64,000 nucleotides of DNA from Deltaproteobacteria bacterium (GCA_031264185.1 JAISEL010000083.1:1-64000), one strand, 5' to 3'. Shown: positions 27,183 to 37,448, numbered from the stretch's first letter. Made by a program: numbers and translations. The notes: generated from the sequence alone by a model not told the origin.

Positions 27183-27553
27183 AACATACCTCCATGCTAT
27201 TAGTGGCGGTAAAATCAAAAATAACCAATTCTCTGTCAAGATCAGTAAAGTCGATTCTGACAGAGGGCCGACCTTGACTTGCCTTTAGAATAAAACGTTT
27301 GCGGCTCCTCGCCCATAAATATAATAATATAGAAAATTCATCCCCCATTTATTTTGAGACTGAAAATCGCTCCAGTTAGTCGTCTGTTTGAGAGACATCG
27401 GGGAGCCAAGTTAGCGGAAAAATGAAATAGTCGCGGAGAGGCCAGACAATCAGAGAGAGATGACCGGCTGGCTCTTTTTGCAAGCGTGAATGACGAAAGC
27501 TGTACCAAATACAGGAAAAGACTTTCTCGCTTAATTTTCGATTGATCTGATAA

Positions 27554-28709
27554 TCAATTGCCCGTCAACGCAGTTTGTCCGTATTTGTTCCCGGAAGAAA
27601 GCGTTATAAATCCAAAAAACAATTTTTTTGCTGTCCTGTCGTAAGCGGCTCTGATTCTAATTTGGTTTAAAATTCCCTTAATCCAATCCCAGTATGTCAA
27701 GCTTCTAAACGCACTTCGGTTGCTTTTCATTTCTTCAAGGCCACACTCAGCCTGCTCCACAGCTTCATCTAATGAGTCGATGTATCTATTTAAGAAATAG
27801 TCTCTTCTCATTGTATTCCAAATTCTTTCCGCCGGATTAAGCTCTGGAGAATATGGAGGAAGAATAATCAATGAAACATTTGAGGGAATGACCAAGACTT
27901 TAGCCTTGTGTGCTAGCTCCATATCAAGAACCATGATAATGAACTTTTTATGATGGGCTTTGCTGACATGCTTTAAGACGCGTGACATACTGTCAGTCTT
28001 CATGTCATCGGCTGTCAAATAATCCAAATGACCGGTATGAGGCAAACGGCTCCAAAAATACGCTTGCATTGACACAACAGCGATGAAAGGACCGTTGGTC
28101 TGTATAGCGCCTGGGCCCAACACCTTCAAGGGTCATAAAGCCGCCCAATCCTTGTTTCATCCTGAAACATGAGATAAACTTGCAGATTCCGTTCGTTTTT
28201 TAGGAGAACTTTTTCCATCTCCATTTTAAGCGTTTTTTTTGAACTCATCCTGAACAGCCGGATCTGCTTTTGTGTGGCAAGCATCCGGCATACCCTTTCG
28301 CCAATTATGTTGTTTTAGCAGACGGCAGAAAGTGGATTTTGGGTTGCCAAGTCCAATTCGTTTATTATACTCAGCGTGTAATTCCGGCACAGTGATCATA
28401 TGCCCTGCTTGGGCTTTTCAGAATATTCACCGGTAAATTCTGTTTCCTCCTCAACTGTCACCAGACAGTTGTGCCTGCCTCCCCATTCTTTTGTATTTTC
28501 AAATTGAGGATTCTGAATCATTTCCATGTCATTAAAGCAGTCTTGATGTCAGTACCAAAGATGTCGGCCACTTCTTCCCTTGTAAGATCTCAGCCGGCTA
28601 TTGACAGAACTATAAGGGAAGTCCTGTATTTCTTCTCATTCTCATTGGCATCTCTAAGTTTTCTGGCTCTGTACAGCTCGTCTTGAGTAAAGGTCGCAAT
28701 TCTGGCCAT
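27554..28709 (-). pseudogene. IS630-family transposase, broken
   Basis: From the ATG at 28709 the N-terminus reads MARIATFTQDELYRARKL, then hits an in-frame TGA at codon 40 (28590-28592) and several frameshifts through 28130-28500. The C-terminal catalytic part from 28129 is long and clean: FIIMVLDMELAHKAK and LPPYSPELNPAERIWNTMRR, the D-E end of the IS630 DDE signature. IS630-type enzymes use TA targets, as do the miniature elements in this window. No terminal repeats matching those elements are visible around this gene, so it is not shown to be their source. Confidence 0.85.
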
Positions 28710-29207
28710 GGAACACCTCAATGGCTAAAATTATGTCATACAGTTATATTGAAGGGAATTTATAATAAATAACTTCTGTCTGGGTTAAGTTCAGCCTAAC
28801 CTCAAAGGGCTGATTTACGGACCGGTCTCCGATCCATTAATTTAACCCGACCTAACTTGCCGCACCTCCGCCGTTTTAGGTCAGTTACTGAAGTTTTTAT
28901 AAACTGTTCGACACCTTATGTACGGGCGCTTAAAAGTAAACTTTTCTACCTGACAATTCGTCCTGCTTAATAGCATTTTCAGAACAGAGGATAGCGATAT
29001 AACCAAGGCCGGACCGCTGAAAAGAATCTTTTAGGTATGCGAACAGGTCGAGTTCCTCCAATTTTAAGCAAGCGGTTCGCAAGCCTTAAGCTCTTTTTGC
29101 CTGAGACGTCAAGCTCGACAAGCCGTCAGAGCAGTCCCGGACGGTCTTGACTTCAGAGAGGCAGCCGAGGTTTTGCCGGAGTTTTTAACCCTTGATTAAT
29201 TTGATTA

Positions 29208-29296
29208 TTACCACGACACAAAACTCTGAGAGGATTAGCTCAAAACCTGTAATAGAAACGGTATTACAGTATTCTCAGAATTAAATGCCGAGATAA
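29208..29296 (+). mobile_element. 89-bp miniature inverted-repeat element, family 2, copy B
   Basis: Starts TTACCACGACAC and ends GCCGAGATAA, with TA on both sides (29206-29207, 29297-29298). Imperfect terminal repeats of ~25 bp include CTCTGAGAG / ATTCTCAG. Same orientation as copy C. Confidence 0.88.
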
Positions 29297-30528
29297 TAAT
29301 TTGATTCTGGAGTCTCGTTTAAATCCTGTTACGGTTGGAATATATCACATTACCTCGTGAACTTTAATTCACAATTCGCTCTGATTCTTGCCCATTTCTT
29401 CCAGCTTTTCTGGCGGTATTTTCTAAAAGGCTATCAAAACGCGAAATTATTTGATCGACACTGGCCTATAAGCGACAGTGCAAATCGCTCTGGAACTTAC
29501 GTTGAATCCTATTCCGGGGTAAGAAGCCTTCCGATGAAAGGTTCGGCCAACCACATTGAGCGAGAGCGACGGACTGTTTTTCTGGTCAATTATATTTTCT
29601 TATTTGGCCTGAAAGAGAGTTGTCAAGCGTTAGTAATGGGAAAACCAATAACCTTTCAGGCCTACTTTTTTAAGTCATCAATGAGCAAATGCTACGTCCA
29701 GCCCAAAGTCGCCAGTTCCCGTCCGCCGCCTGAGGCTCTGTCTCCATTTTTGGCCACAAACCAGCACTCCTGCCATTTTTGATTCCAGATTTGACCGGAT
29801 GACTCAAGACGCTGTCGCCATCAAAAAGCAGTATATCCATCCTGCGGCGGGGAATATTTTCAGGCCTGATTAGGCCTAAAGGCTGGCTGGCTGGTCATGG
29901 AACGTCCGATTTTGGGAGCAATGGACCGGAATTTAGAGAAGCTGGCCACAGGCTCCAGAAACCAGAAGAGGACTTTTGCCCTTGGTATATCCTTCTGACT
30001 GTTGGCCAGACCTTTAGCTGCCAGTGCCCGGCTGATGTTTGAAGTGGACTTGGCTTTAATATGGGCCTAAACCCTGACGCTCAAGGGAATGGAAATTTTT
30101 AAAAACTTTAATTTTACATGACCGTGACTGTTTTAAAGACCGGGCCCAAAATACGGCTTCAGGGAGCTTTAAGTTGGACGCGATTTGAACAAAACAGCAA
30201 AAACACGGATAAACTAAAAAAACTTACCGGAAATAATAATTTTTAGGCCAATAATTTTCGAAGACAAATTTTACACAGACAAGACTCCATATATTTACAA
30301 AATGGTGGAGGAATCGGAATACAGCTGTCTGTTCCTCTCAAGGCCCAGAAGTTTTGGGAAGAGCTCCTTTTATTGGACATCCTGAACTGTTTATTTTCAG
30401 GCTGCCAACATCTTTTTGAAAATCTCTGGACAGGCCGGGAGACCGATTACGATTTCCTGCCCACAGTCGGGTCATTCGCCGTCCATGAACTGCGACGAGG
30501 CAGACAGCTCTGGACTGCTAAAATACTA

Positions 30529-30797
30529 TTACCACAGCATGAAACTCTGAGAGGATTAGCTCAAAACCTTTAATATTACCCCGGTGGATAATTATGATAA
30601 AAGAGTTTATCCTTTGTTTCTTCAGTCTTTAGTATACTCAAAAATTATGCAATTTATATAGTCTGTTTGTAATATGGCTAAAGAATTATTATACCGTGAT
30701 TATCTATAAATAATGAGGAATATTTGATCTATCATAATTATCCGCCGGATTAATAAAAACGGTATTACAGCATTTTCAGAATTAAATGCCGAGGTAA
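30529..30797 (+). mobile_element. Family 2 miniature element, copy C, with a second element nested inside
   Basis: Starts TTACCACAGCAT and ends GCCGAGGTAA, flanked by TA (30527-30528, 30798-30799). The 269-bp span contains a 178-bp element at 30576-30753 plus its duplicated TA. Subtracting these 180 bp leaves exactly 89 bp, the length of copies A and B. Confidence 0.9.
30576..30753 (+). mobile_element. 178-bp miniature element with family 1 ends, nested in a family 2 copy
   Basis: Ends are TTACCCCGGTGGATAATTAT and the complement of TTAATCCGGCGGATAATTAT, each continuing GATA, so about 24 bp of near-perfect inverted repeat matching the 89-bp family 1 ends. The interior is AT-rich and unrelated to family 1. 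TA at 30574-30575 and 30754-30755. No ORF. Confidence 0.88.
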
Positions 30798-31046
30798 TAC
30801 ATCATAAATCAGCTATTATCCGCAGCAGAAACCATGGAAATCTTTATACTCTCAGCATACGACGGCACCGTTTTAGAAGAACTTCTCTTAAATAAAGAGC
30901 AATTTGAAAAAAATTTCAGTGTCCGCCCTGTCCACTGACGGCAGCCAGCTCTTTTTCTAATCAGCTTGTATAATAACTTCAGAAGACATTCTGTGGTTGA
31001 ATAAGCCAGAGATGTCAGGTAATGGGAGAAAAAACAGTTGATATTT

Positions 31047-31670
31047 TCATGATATTTCTTTAAGGCATTTTTGGATGTAGCCTTCGGGGTCCGGCTCCTT
31101 CATCAGGGGCCCTCTTATAAAGATAGTTTCAGCTCCGGCTTTTATTACTTCTTTAATATTGTCTGGCTTAAGACCGCCTACAGCCCAGACCGGTATGGAA
31201 AGATTGCTTTTTAATAGGCAAATAAATTTTATGCCTGTTCCGGGATGGCCCGGTTTACTGGCGGTCGGGAAAATAGGTCCGGCCAGGACCTGAGAGGCTC
31301 CGGCTTTTTGGGCCGCCAGGGCTTCTGCCAAACTGTGAACCGAGACGCTGACTGACAGATCAGGATATTCCGGGCTTAAGACCTGACAGCCGGACTCTTT
31401 CAGTCTGGTGAAGGGCAGGTGCAGGCCGAAAGATCTGACCTCCATGGCTACGGTTAAGCTTGAATTTATTATTAATTGTCCCTTGGTTTTATCGGATGCG
31501 GTCTTAATTTTCAAGGCCAAAGTTAATAGCTCCGGCTCGCTTAAATCTTTTTCACGCAAAATAATCCGGCCCGCTCCAGCTCTTATGATTCTTGTGGTCC
31601 TTTCAGTTAAAGGCTCAGAACACAGTAGGCGGTCCGTAATTAACCCGAGCCTAAAGTCACAGTCGGGCAT
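31047..31670 (-). CDS. thiE: Thiamine-phosphate synthase
   Basis: 207 residues. Joins hydroxymethylpyrimidine diphosphate with the thiazole phosphate to give thiamine phosphate. TIM-barrel landmarks: GLITDR near the start, IILREKDLSEPELL, QLIINSS (N-terminal substrate contacts), VSVHSLAEALAAQKAGASQV then LAGPIFPTASKPGHPGTGIK, and the C-terminal VWAVGGLKPDNI. Its start overlaps the end of thiH by 14 bp, marking a coupled thiSGHE operon. It is the last gene of the operon. Confidence 0.9.
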   Translation of the reverse strand: MPDCDFRLGLITDRLLCSEPLTERTTRIIRAGAGRIILREKDLSEPELLTLALKIKTASDKTKGQLIINSSLTVAMEVRSFGLHLPFTRLKESGCQVLSPEYPDLSVSVSVHSLAEALAAQKAGASQVLAGPIFPTASKPGHPGTGIKFICLLKSNLSIPVWAVGGLKPDNIKEVIKAGAETIFIRGPLMKEPDPEGYIQKCLKEIS

Positions 31671-32784
31671 AATCAGTGAAAACCGGCTGAAATCCCCTGG
31701 TTATGACTGCCCGGCAGACTTCACCGACATCTCGGGAGTCAGATTTCAGGAACTGATTGTCACCGTGATCTTCTCCGGCGTAACCGCCCACTGAGGTCGA
31801 AACTCCAGCTGACAACCGGTTTACGCCTATACCCATGAGTCTGTCTCTGAAAGAAGGCTGTTCCCGGGTTGACAGAGTCAGACCGAAAGAAGGACTGAAG
31901 ATCCTTAAGGCTAGAATAATCTGGAATAAATTTTTTTCACTGATCTCGTTGAAAGTCTCTCTCGTACCGATGACCGGTCTCAGTCTGGGCACGGAATAGG
32001 CCAAATCTGAGGCCGGAAATTTTCTGCTCAGGTAAAGGCCGTGGACCCCCATAGCCAGAACATCCCGTCGAAAATCGCCCAGACCCAGTAAAGCCCCCAG
32101 ACTTGCCCCTCTGATCCCGGCTGATAAAGCTCTGGACTGGGATTCCAAACGGAAAAGGTAGTCGCGTTTTGGGCCTTTTAAGTGGACCCGGCCGTAGAGA
32201 TCAGGATCGTAGGTTTCCTGATAAACGCAGACATAATCGGCCCCGGCTTTTTTGACCTGAGCGTATTCTTCGGTCTTAAGGGGATAGACCTCTAAACCCA
32301 CGCTGGGAAAGAGCCCGGCGGCCAGTTTCACCGCTTCGGCTATATAGGCCGGTCCTGATTTAGCTCTGTTGTCGCCGGTTAAAAGTAAGATATCCTTCAG
32401 ACCGGTTTCTTTAACAGCCAGAAGTTCTTTTTCAATTTCCAAAAAATTTAATCGGCCCCGCCTGATTTTGTTGGAAAAGCTGAAGCCGCAGTAGGCACAG
32501 AGGTTAAGGCAGTAATTGGACAAATAAAGGGGGGTAAAAAGATTAATATTGCGGCCGAAAAAACGCTTTGTTAGATCCATGGCTCTTTGGGCCATTGGTT
32601 CAAGATAATTTTCAGCAGCCGGGGACAAAAGAGCGGCCAGATCTTCAACTGTCAGGCTCTCCCGCTCCAGAACTCTCCTGGCTTTTTGGGTGGTGACAGA
32701 GGAAAAATCAAAAGCCAGAGCCTTATTTATGTCATTTTGTAATTCAGTCAGATTATGGGGAATATGAGCATTATTTGGGTACAT
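31657..32784 (-). CDS. thiH: 2-iminoacetate synthase (tyrosine lyase)
   Basis: 375 residues. A radical SAM enzyme that splits tyrosine to dehydroglycine for thiazole formation, the oxygen-sensitive route used by anaerobes. The cluster motif CLNLCAYCGF lies near residue 92, with LYLSNYCLN before it. Later landmarks are LLLTGD, VCVYQETYDP, RLRPVIGT and the C-terminal GAGVSTSVGGY-type segment (LSAGVSTSVGGY). It follows thiG by 20 bp. Length matches the family. Confidence 0.93.
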   Translation of the reverse strand: MYPNNAHIPHNLTELQNDINKALAFDFSSVTTQKARRVLERESLTVEDLAALLSPAAENYLEPMAQRAMDLTKRFFGRNINLFTPLYLSNYCLNLCAYCGFSFSNKIRRGRLNFLEIEKELLAVKETGLKDILLLTGDNRAKSGPAYIAEAVKLAAGLFPSVGLEVYPLKTEEYAQVKKAGADYVCVYQETYDPDLYGRVHLKGPKRDYLFRLESQSRALSAGIRGASLGALLGLGDFRRDVLAMGVHGLYLSRKFPASDLAYSVPRLRPVIGTRETFNEISEKNLFQIILALRIFSPSFGLTLSTREQPSFRDRLMGIGVNRLSAGVSTSVGGYAGEDHGDNQFLKSDSRDVGEVCRAVITRGFQPVFTDYARL

Positions 32785-32804
32785 AGTTAATTCCCAAGAT
32801 AATT

Positions 32805-33605
32805 TCAGTCTGTCTTGCTGCTTCCCGGCTCGGAAGTAAACAAAAAACCGGTCAGAGGGGAAGAGGCCTGAGGCTCTCCGACTGGCCCCAGACCGGCTAA
32901 ATAGGCCTCCCGACCGGCCCGGACAGCCTGAGCAAAGGCTCTGGCCATGGCTGGCGGATCGTCGGCTGTGGCTACGGCCGTATTTACCATAACTGCGGCT
33001 ACTCCCATTTCCATAGCCTGACAGGCTTGGCTTGGGCGTCCTATCCCGGCGTCCACAATGACCGGCACGGTCAGTTCATTGATCATAAGTCTTATTAATT
33101 CTTTGGTCATAAGGCCTTTATTGCTGCCAATTGGGGAGCCTAAGGGCATGACGGCCGCTGCTCCCGCTTCTTCCATTTTTTGGGCCATGACCAGATCCGG
33201 AGTCATATAGGGCAGGGCGATAAAGCCATCTTTGACCAAAAGCTTTATGGCCTGTAATGTTTGTTCATTGTCCGGCAGAAGGTATTTGGCGCAGGTGATG
33301 ACTTCAATTTTAATAAAATCTCCGCAGCCCAGTTCCCGGGCCAGATGAGCTAAAGTCAGGGCTTCCTGGGCCGTTCGGGCTCCGGAAGTATTGGGAAGGA
33401 CGGTTTTACCCTGGGGCAGAAAATCTAAAATATTTTCCTGACCTCCTGCGTTAACCCGCCGCAAGGCTAAAGTTACTATTTCCGCTTCCCCGGCCTCCAC
33501 CACCTCTTTGATTTGGGGCAGGGGATATTTGCCTGACCCCAAAATAAGACGGCCGGTAAATTTATACCCTTTTAGATAAAAGGGATCGTCATCAGGTGAG
33601 TACAT
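32805..33605 (-). CDS. thiG: Thiazole synthase
   Basis: 266 residues. Forms the thiazole ring from deoxyxylulose phosphate, dehydroglycine and ThiS thiocarboxylate. Landmarks: RLILGSGKYPL near the start, EIVTLALRRVN (region of the Schiff-base lysine environment), KIEVITCAKYLLPD, VMPLGSPIGSNKG, VIVDAGIGRPSQA and VMVNTAVATADDP. The ATG overlaps the thiS stop as TGATG, indicating coupling. Start and length match the family. Confidence 0.94.
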   Translation of the reverse strand: MYSPDDDPFYLKGYKFTGRLILGSGKYPLPQIKEVVEAGEAEIVTLALRRVNAGGQENILDFLPQGKTVLPNTSGARTAQEALTLAHLARELGCGDFIKIEVITCAKYLLPDNEQTLQAIKLLVKDGFIALPYMTPDLVMAQKMEEAGAAAVMPLGSPIGSNKGLMTKELIRLMINELTVPVIVDAGIGRPSQACQAMEMGVAAVMVNTAVATADDPPAMARAFAQAVRAGREAYLAGLGPVGEPQASSPLTGFLFTSEPGSSKTD

Positions 33606-33799
33606 CAGCCGCCTCCGACAAAAGCCACAACTTCCAGAACATCGCTGTCTGAGATGGCCAGGGTGTCGGCCTCGGTTCTGGACACGATCTGACCGTTTTT
33701 TAAGACAGCCACCCGTGACGGCTCAAAACCGGCCTGAGCCAGAACTTCGGCTAAAGTCTGGCTTTGGGCCAGTTCGACGTTCTGACCGTTTAAGATCAT
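33605..33799 (-). CDS. thiS: Sulfur carrier protein ThiS
   Basis: 64 residues of ubiquitin-like fold ending in the required Gly-Gly (VAFVGGG). Starts MILNGQNVELAQSQTLAEVL. It carries sulfur as a C-terminal thiocarboxylate to ThiG. First gene of thiSGHE, directly under the TPP riboswitch. No ThiF activating enzyme is encoded nearby; its function must come from elsewhere. Confidence 0.93.
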   Translation of the reverse strand: MILNGQNVELAQSQTLAEVLAQAGFEPSRVAVLKNGQIVSRTEADTLAISDSDVLEVVAFVGGG

Positions 33800-33854
33800 A
33801 AGAAATCCCCCAAAAAACTGCTTTCAAAAGAAAACAGCCTAATAATTAACCAAA

Positions 33855-33956
33855 GAACCCAGGCAGCTTCCTGCGCCGAATACCCGTGTCAGGTTCAAGG
33901 GTTCGGCTCAAGCCGTCTCAGCGAATGCTCTGCACTGGCTGGACTGACCCGAGTCT
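33855..33956 (-). promoter_or_regulatory. TPP riboswitch (THI element)
   Basis: On the minus strand: GACTCGGG at the 5' side, then GCTGAGACGG, GAACCCTTGAACCTGACACG and GGGTATTCGGCGCAGGAAG. These are the conserved thi-box helices. It stands about 55 bp before thiS, so thiamine diphosphate should turn the thiSGHE operon off, probably at transcription or translation initiation. Confidence 0.93.
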
Positions 33957-34371
33957 GCAAGTTATTTGACAGAAGAACGCTTATGACTGATTGAAATCAC
34001 TGAATTTTTTTACACCAGTTTGTATCTAAACTAACATTCATTTCAGAGTTTGTTTTTTAATGCCTGTGACTGTCCGGTGACCAGAGGCTGGCAGAAACAC
34101 AGCTGCGGTTTCTCTGTAACTGCCGCCCTCCGCCATGCTGATTCAATAATGAAATCAGGTGCGTTTTTGAGCATAAGAAAAAAGAGGCTGCCGGCTCACC
34201 TTTTTTATGGGTGTTAATGAAAAAGCTTTCCGGCCCTAAGTAGAAATCACAGGACAGCTTTTTTGGCAGCCCAACCGGCCTCTATTGGACAACGTAAATC
34301 CGTGTCCCGGCCTAGTGGGTTCGTAGAGGGCGGAGTCTGGGAGGCGCAGAGCTGAAAATAGCGGATAGACC
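33957..34371. other. Intergenic, no gene seen
   Basis: Holds the presumed promoter for the thi operon leader and the 3' flank of the broken nuclease gene. I see nothing definite. Confidence 0.35.
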
Positions 34372-35578
34372 TCAGCCGCCCACGAAGACCTCGTCTATTG
34401 TCTGGGCCTGAAGGATGCGGCCTGCCCGTAATTCAATTTGTTCGGAGTTGGCGTTCTGGAGCAGATTGGCCGCATCGGCGCGGGCACTGTCCAAGTCGAA
34501 TTTTATTTTGAGCTGACGCTTCAAAATTTTCAGCTCCCCTTCAGCCCGTCCCTTAACTTTTCCCTCATTTTCGGCTTTATTGAATAACTCAGGGAGATTG
34601 TCTTGAGACGTGTCCAATTCCCTCGGAGCCGAAAATTGTGGAGAGACCTCAGCCTCACCCTCGTCTGTGGTCCTGACTTGAAGTATGCGGCAGCCCCATT
34701 GTTCAATTTGTGTGGGGCTGGCGTTTTGGAGCAATTCAACCACATCGGCGCTGGTGCTCTCCGAGCCGAATTTCATTTTGAGCTGATGCCTAAAAATTTT
34801 CAGCTCTCCCTCAGTCCCTCATTATTCTATTTTAGAGAATAAATCAGGGATATTGCATATAAGTATATCCAATTTTATCTCAATTGTAGCGCTTTGAGGC
34901 CACCCAAGGCCTAGTTTATTCAATTTTGGCAGGTAAATATGCCCTGTAATATCCATGAACGCATGGGCAAGTGAAATACGCTCTTCGACTTTACTGCGGA
35001 TTGCCTTTCAAGGCTTTGAGTGTTTCTTTCAGCATTTCCTGACCTCTGGAGTGTTCCTTTCTGAGAAATACGGACATTAAAACTGAGATTCTTCTGTCGT
35101 TCCGAAACCTTTCCGGCTTCAGTGAGAAAAGTAGTACCGCCCCAAAATTAGGTTCCATTCCTGGCGGTATCTTTGAGATCAGCTCGGTGGCATCCTTATG
35201 GGCAGTCCAGAAGTATTTTCCAGTATAAATAACTGCAGGTATAACTGCGGCAATATCTCTTGCTTTTTTACATCCTCATCGGACACTGTCAGGTACTGGT
35301 ACAGCAAACCGACATAGGTCATGAACCGGATGGCCGTTTAGGGGTCAGCTGGGGTTTGAAATTCTAGGAGAAGATAGAAATAACGCCGCTGGTCTTTAAT
35401 TTTGAGGCGTCAGACTAAATCGTCGCGGCGGCGGACCAGATTATAGTGCGGCATAGCGGCTGTTTAGCATCTCCAAGAAGTCAAAATTAAGATACTCCCC
35501 CCATTCTTCAGGGATGTGGTCTAGGATCAGGCTTTAGATCATCTCCGGATGGCTGAAGGGTTTTTCAGACGCTGTCAT
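34372..35578 (-). pseudogene. Rpn/YhgA-type PD-(D/E)XK nuclease (transposase-like), broken
   Basis: From an ATG at 35578 the protein begins MTASEKPFSHPEM, then IPEEWGEYLNFDFLEMLNSR, the typical start of Rpn-family recombination-promoting nucleases. Internal stops and frameshifts appear from codon 15 onward. The middle is readable in pieces (IPAVIYTGKYFW, SLKPERFRNDRRIS). The last 134 codons (34372-34776) form a clean frame with two DUF4351-like units, the second ending AQTIDEVFVGG. The family is mobile and often present in many decayed copies. Confidence 0.75.
34384..34805 (-). repeat. Duplicated DUF4351-like C-terminal unit
   Basis: Two similar units follow one another: LKIFRHQLKMKFGSESTSAD with VVELLQNASPTQIEQWGCRI, and LKILKRQLKIKFDLDSARAD with AANLLQNANSEQIELRAGRI. 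The first lies at about 34668-34805, the second at about 34384-34530. Most family members have a single unit. The duplication is diverged, so it is older than the pseudogene lesions or evolving fast. Confidence 0.7.
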
Positions 35579-36416
35579 ACTCTAAAGACTGTTCAGTTTC
35601 TTTAGTCGCTGAGGTTATTATCTTGTAAATTGGCCTGCATGTCAAGTTTGCCGATAAGCAGTTTGAGAGCAGAGAGCCAAGAGAGCAGCTGTTCAGCTGT
35701 CAGAAGCGAAAAACAGCTTAATTGCGGTTTTACTGAAAGCACTATGAATGTTTTTACGAATTCAGGTCTTTTTTGGATCCTGACCCGTTTTTACAAGTTA
35801 ATGTAATTGCCAAATAAAATATAAGCTTACCTAAAAAATAATTTTATAGAGAGAGCATATAAAATTATTGGGCTTATGCGGCCAATGAATAATTGCATTA
35901 TGTAACTTATTTTAAAATAATTGCTGATATAAATTCCATTATATATCTGAAAATGGAATTTAATTACTAAAATATATATGAAGTTTATCTTAAGATGTCT
36001 ATTAAATTATTGTAATAAATAAATTGTAGCCAATATTGTCGATATTATTCTTAAATTGAAAGTATAGCGCCACGTAACGGACTGATCAAAATTTGACTAT
36101 CAGGTTCTAAATATAAAAAACAGATAAAAAAGATAATATTCAATTAAGAACATAAAAGCGTATAATCCCAAAGCCAGGTGAAAAGATTTTGGGGCTGACG
36201 CTGGTTTTGTCAGTCAGGGGAAATCATTGCGCAAGCCGTTTTTTTGTTTGGTCATAAAGCAGGCTCTAAGAGATGATTAGGGACCCCTAAGATTACTTAA
36301 ATTCAAAACAACAAAAATAAATGACTGGGACATTATTTTGGTCACAGCTGTCATTCGGGCAGCTGCAGTCTGGAATTAGCAAAAAACTTCCGGGGCGCGA
36401 GGCTTAAAAAGCAGTC
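35579..36416. other. AT-rich intergenic region
   Basis: No gene is seen. The interval from about 35790 to 36150 is strongly AT-rich. pheT would be expected downstream of pheS, and it is not here. Confidence 0.4.
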
Positions 36417-37448
36417 CTAAAACTGCTCCAAAAACCTTAAATCGCCTTCGTAGAGATGACGGATATTGGACAGGCCGTATTTAAGCATAGCCGCCCGATC
36501 CACCCCTAAGCCAAAGGCAAAACCGCTGATTTCCCGTGGGTCGTAGCCGACAAAATTATAAAGAGCCGGATCGACCATGCCGCTGCCTAAAAGTTCCAGC
36601 CAGCCGCTGCCTTTGCATAACCGGCAACCGCGTCCGCCGCACAGAACACAGGCGATATCGACTTCGGCCGAGGGTTCGGTGAAGGGGAAAAAACTGGGTC
36701 TTAAGCGAATAGCCGTATCAGGAGAAAAAAAGGCCGTGGCGAAGGCTGACAGAATCCCTTTCAGGTCGGTCATGGTAATGCCTTTGTCCACCACCAGTCC
36801 TTCGACCTGATGAAACATGGGTGAATGGGTGATATCGTCATCACGGCGGTAGGTCTTACCGGGAGCCACAACCCAGACCGGGGGAGACTGTTTTTCCATG
36901 GTTCTTATCTGAACCGGCGAGGTGTGGGTCCTCAGTAAGAGTTTATCCCCGACAAAAAGGCTTTCCTGCATATCCCGGGAGGGATGATCGGCTGGAAAAT
37001 TTAAGGCCTCAAAATTATAGTAATCAGTTTCAACTTCCGGACCTTCCACTACCGTAAAACCAAGTTTTTCAAAAATGCGGCAGATTTCGCTCATGGTCCG
37101 GCTGATTAAATGCTGGTGGCCAAGTGTCGGTCTTCGGCCTGGCAAGGTGACGTCCAGAGCCGATTTCTGGCTTTTAGCCCGGTTTAAAACGGTCTGGGCG
37201 TTTAAAAAGGCCTCTTTGACTTCCTTTAAGGCTTTATTGGCCGCCTGGCCGGCCGCTGGTCTCATTTCGGCCGGCAGAGTGCCGACCTGGCGGGTCAGTT
37301 CCGGCAGCCGGCCTTTGGTTCCCAGAAATTCCACCCGGATTTTTTCCAGATCTGGGGCGGTCTCAGCCGAACCGATAGCCTGAAGAGCTTTGTCGCGGAT
37401 TATTGGTATTTTTTCCAGAAGACTGCTCATTATTGTCTCCGAATCCAA
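36417..37448 (-). CDS. pheS: Phenylalanyl-tRNA synthetase alpha subunit
   Basis: 343 residues, normal length. It forms the catalytic core of the alpha2-beta2 enzyme. An N-terminal coiled coil (residues ~1-90, with EFLGTKGRLPELTRQVG) is followed by class II motifs: GHQHLISRTMSEICRIF, LLRTHTSPVQIRTM (motif 2 region), FHQVEGLVVD, RLRPSFFPFTEPSAEVDI and the C-terminal GFAFGLGVDRAAMLKYGL. The beta-subunit gene pheT is not downstream, unlike the usual pheST order. A hairpin lies between rplT and this gene. Confidence 0.95.
   Translation of the reverse strand: MDSETIMSSLLEKIPIIRDKALQAIGSAETAPDLEKIRVEFLGTKGRLPELTRQVGTLPAEMRPAAGQAANKALKEVKEAFLNAQTVLNRAKSQKSALDVTLPGRRPTLGHQHLISRTMSEICRIFEKLGFTVVEGPEVETDYYNFEALNFPADHPSRDMQESLFVGDKLLLRTHTSPVQIRTMEKQSPPVWVVAPGKTYRRDDDITHSPMFHQVEGLVVDKGITMTDLKGILSAFATAFFSPDTAIRLRPSFFPFTEPSAEVDIACVLCGGRGCRLCKGSGWLELLGSGMVDPALYNFVGYDPREISGFAFGLGVDRAAMLKYGLSNIRHLYEGDLRFLEQF

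Larger units (their letters stand above)
28710..31046. other. Debris region with two miniature elements
   Basis: 2.3 kb without a supportable gene. Contains family 2 elements at 29208 and 30529, the latter with another element nested in it. A plus-strand ORF at 29357-29782 has no family resemblance. Mixed GC suggests decayed genes. Confidence 0.4.

Noticed and set aside
27554-28709. IS630 relic as the source of the miniature elements
   Set aside because: It fits by TA target type, but no matching TTACC-type ends are visible around the relic, so the link is not made.
29357-29782. 141-residue plus-strand ORF
   Set aside because: No ribosome binding site and no recognisable domain; the composition is that of the surrounding debris.
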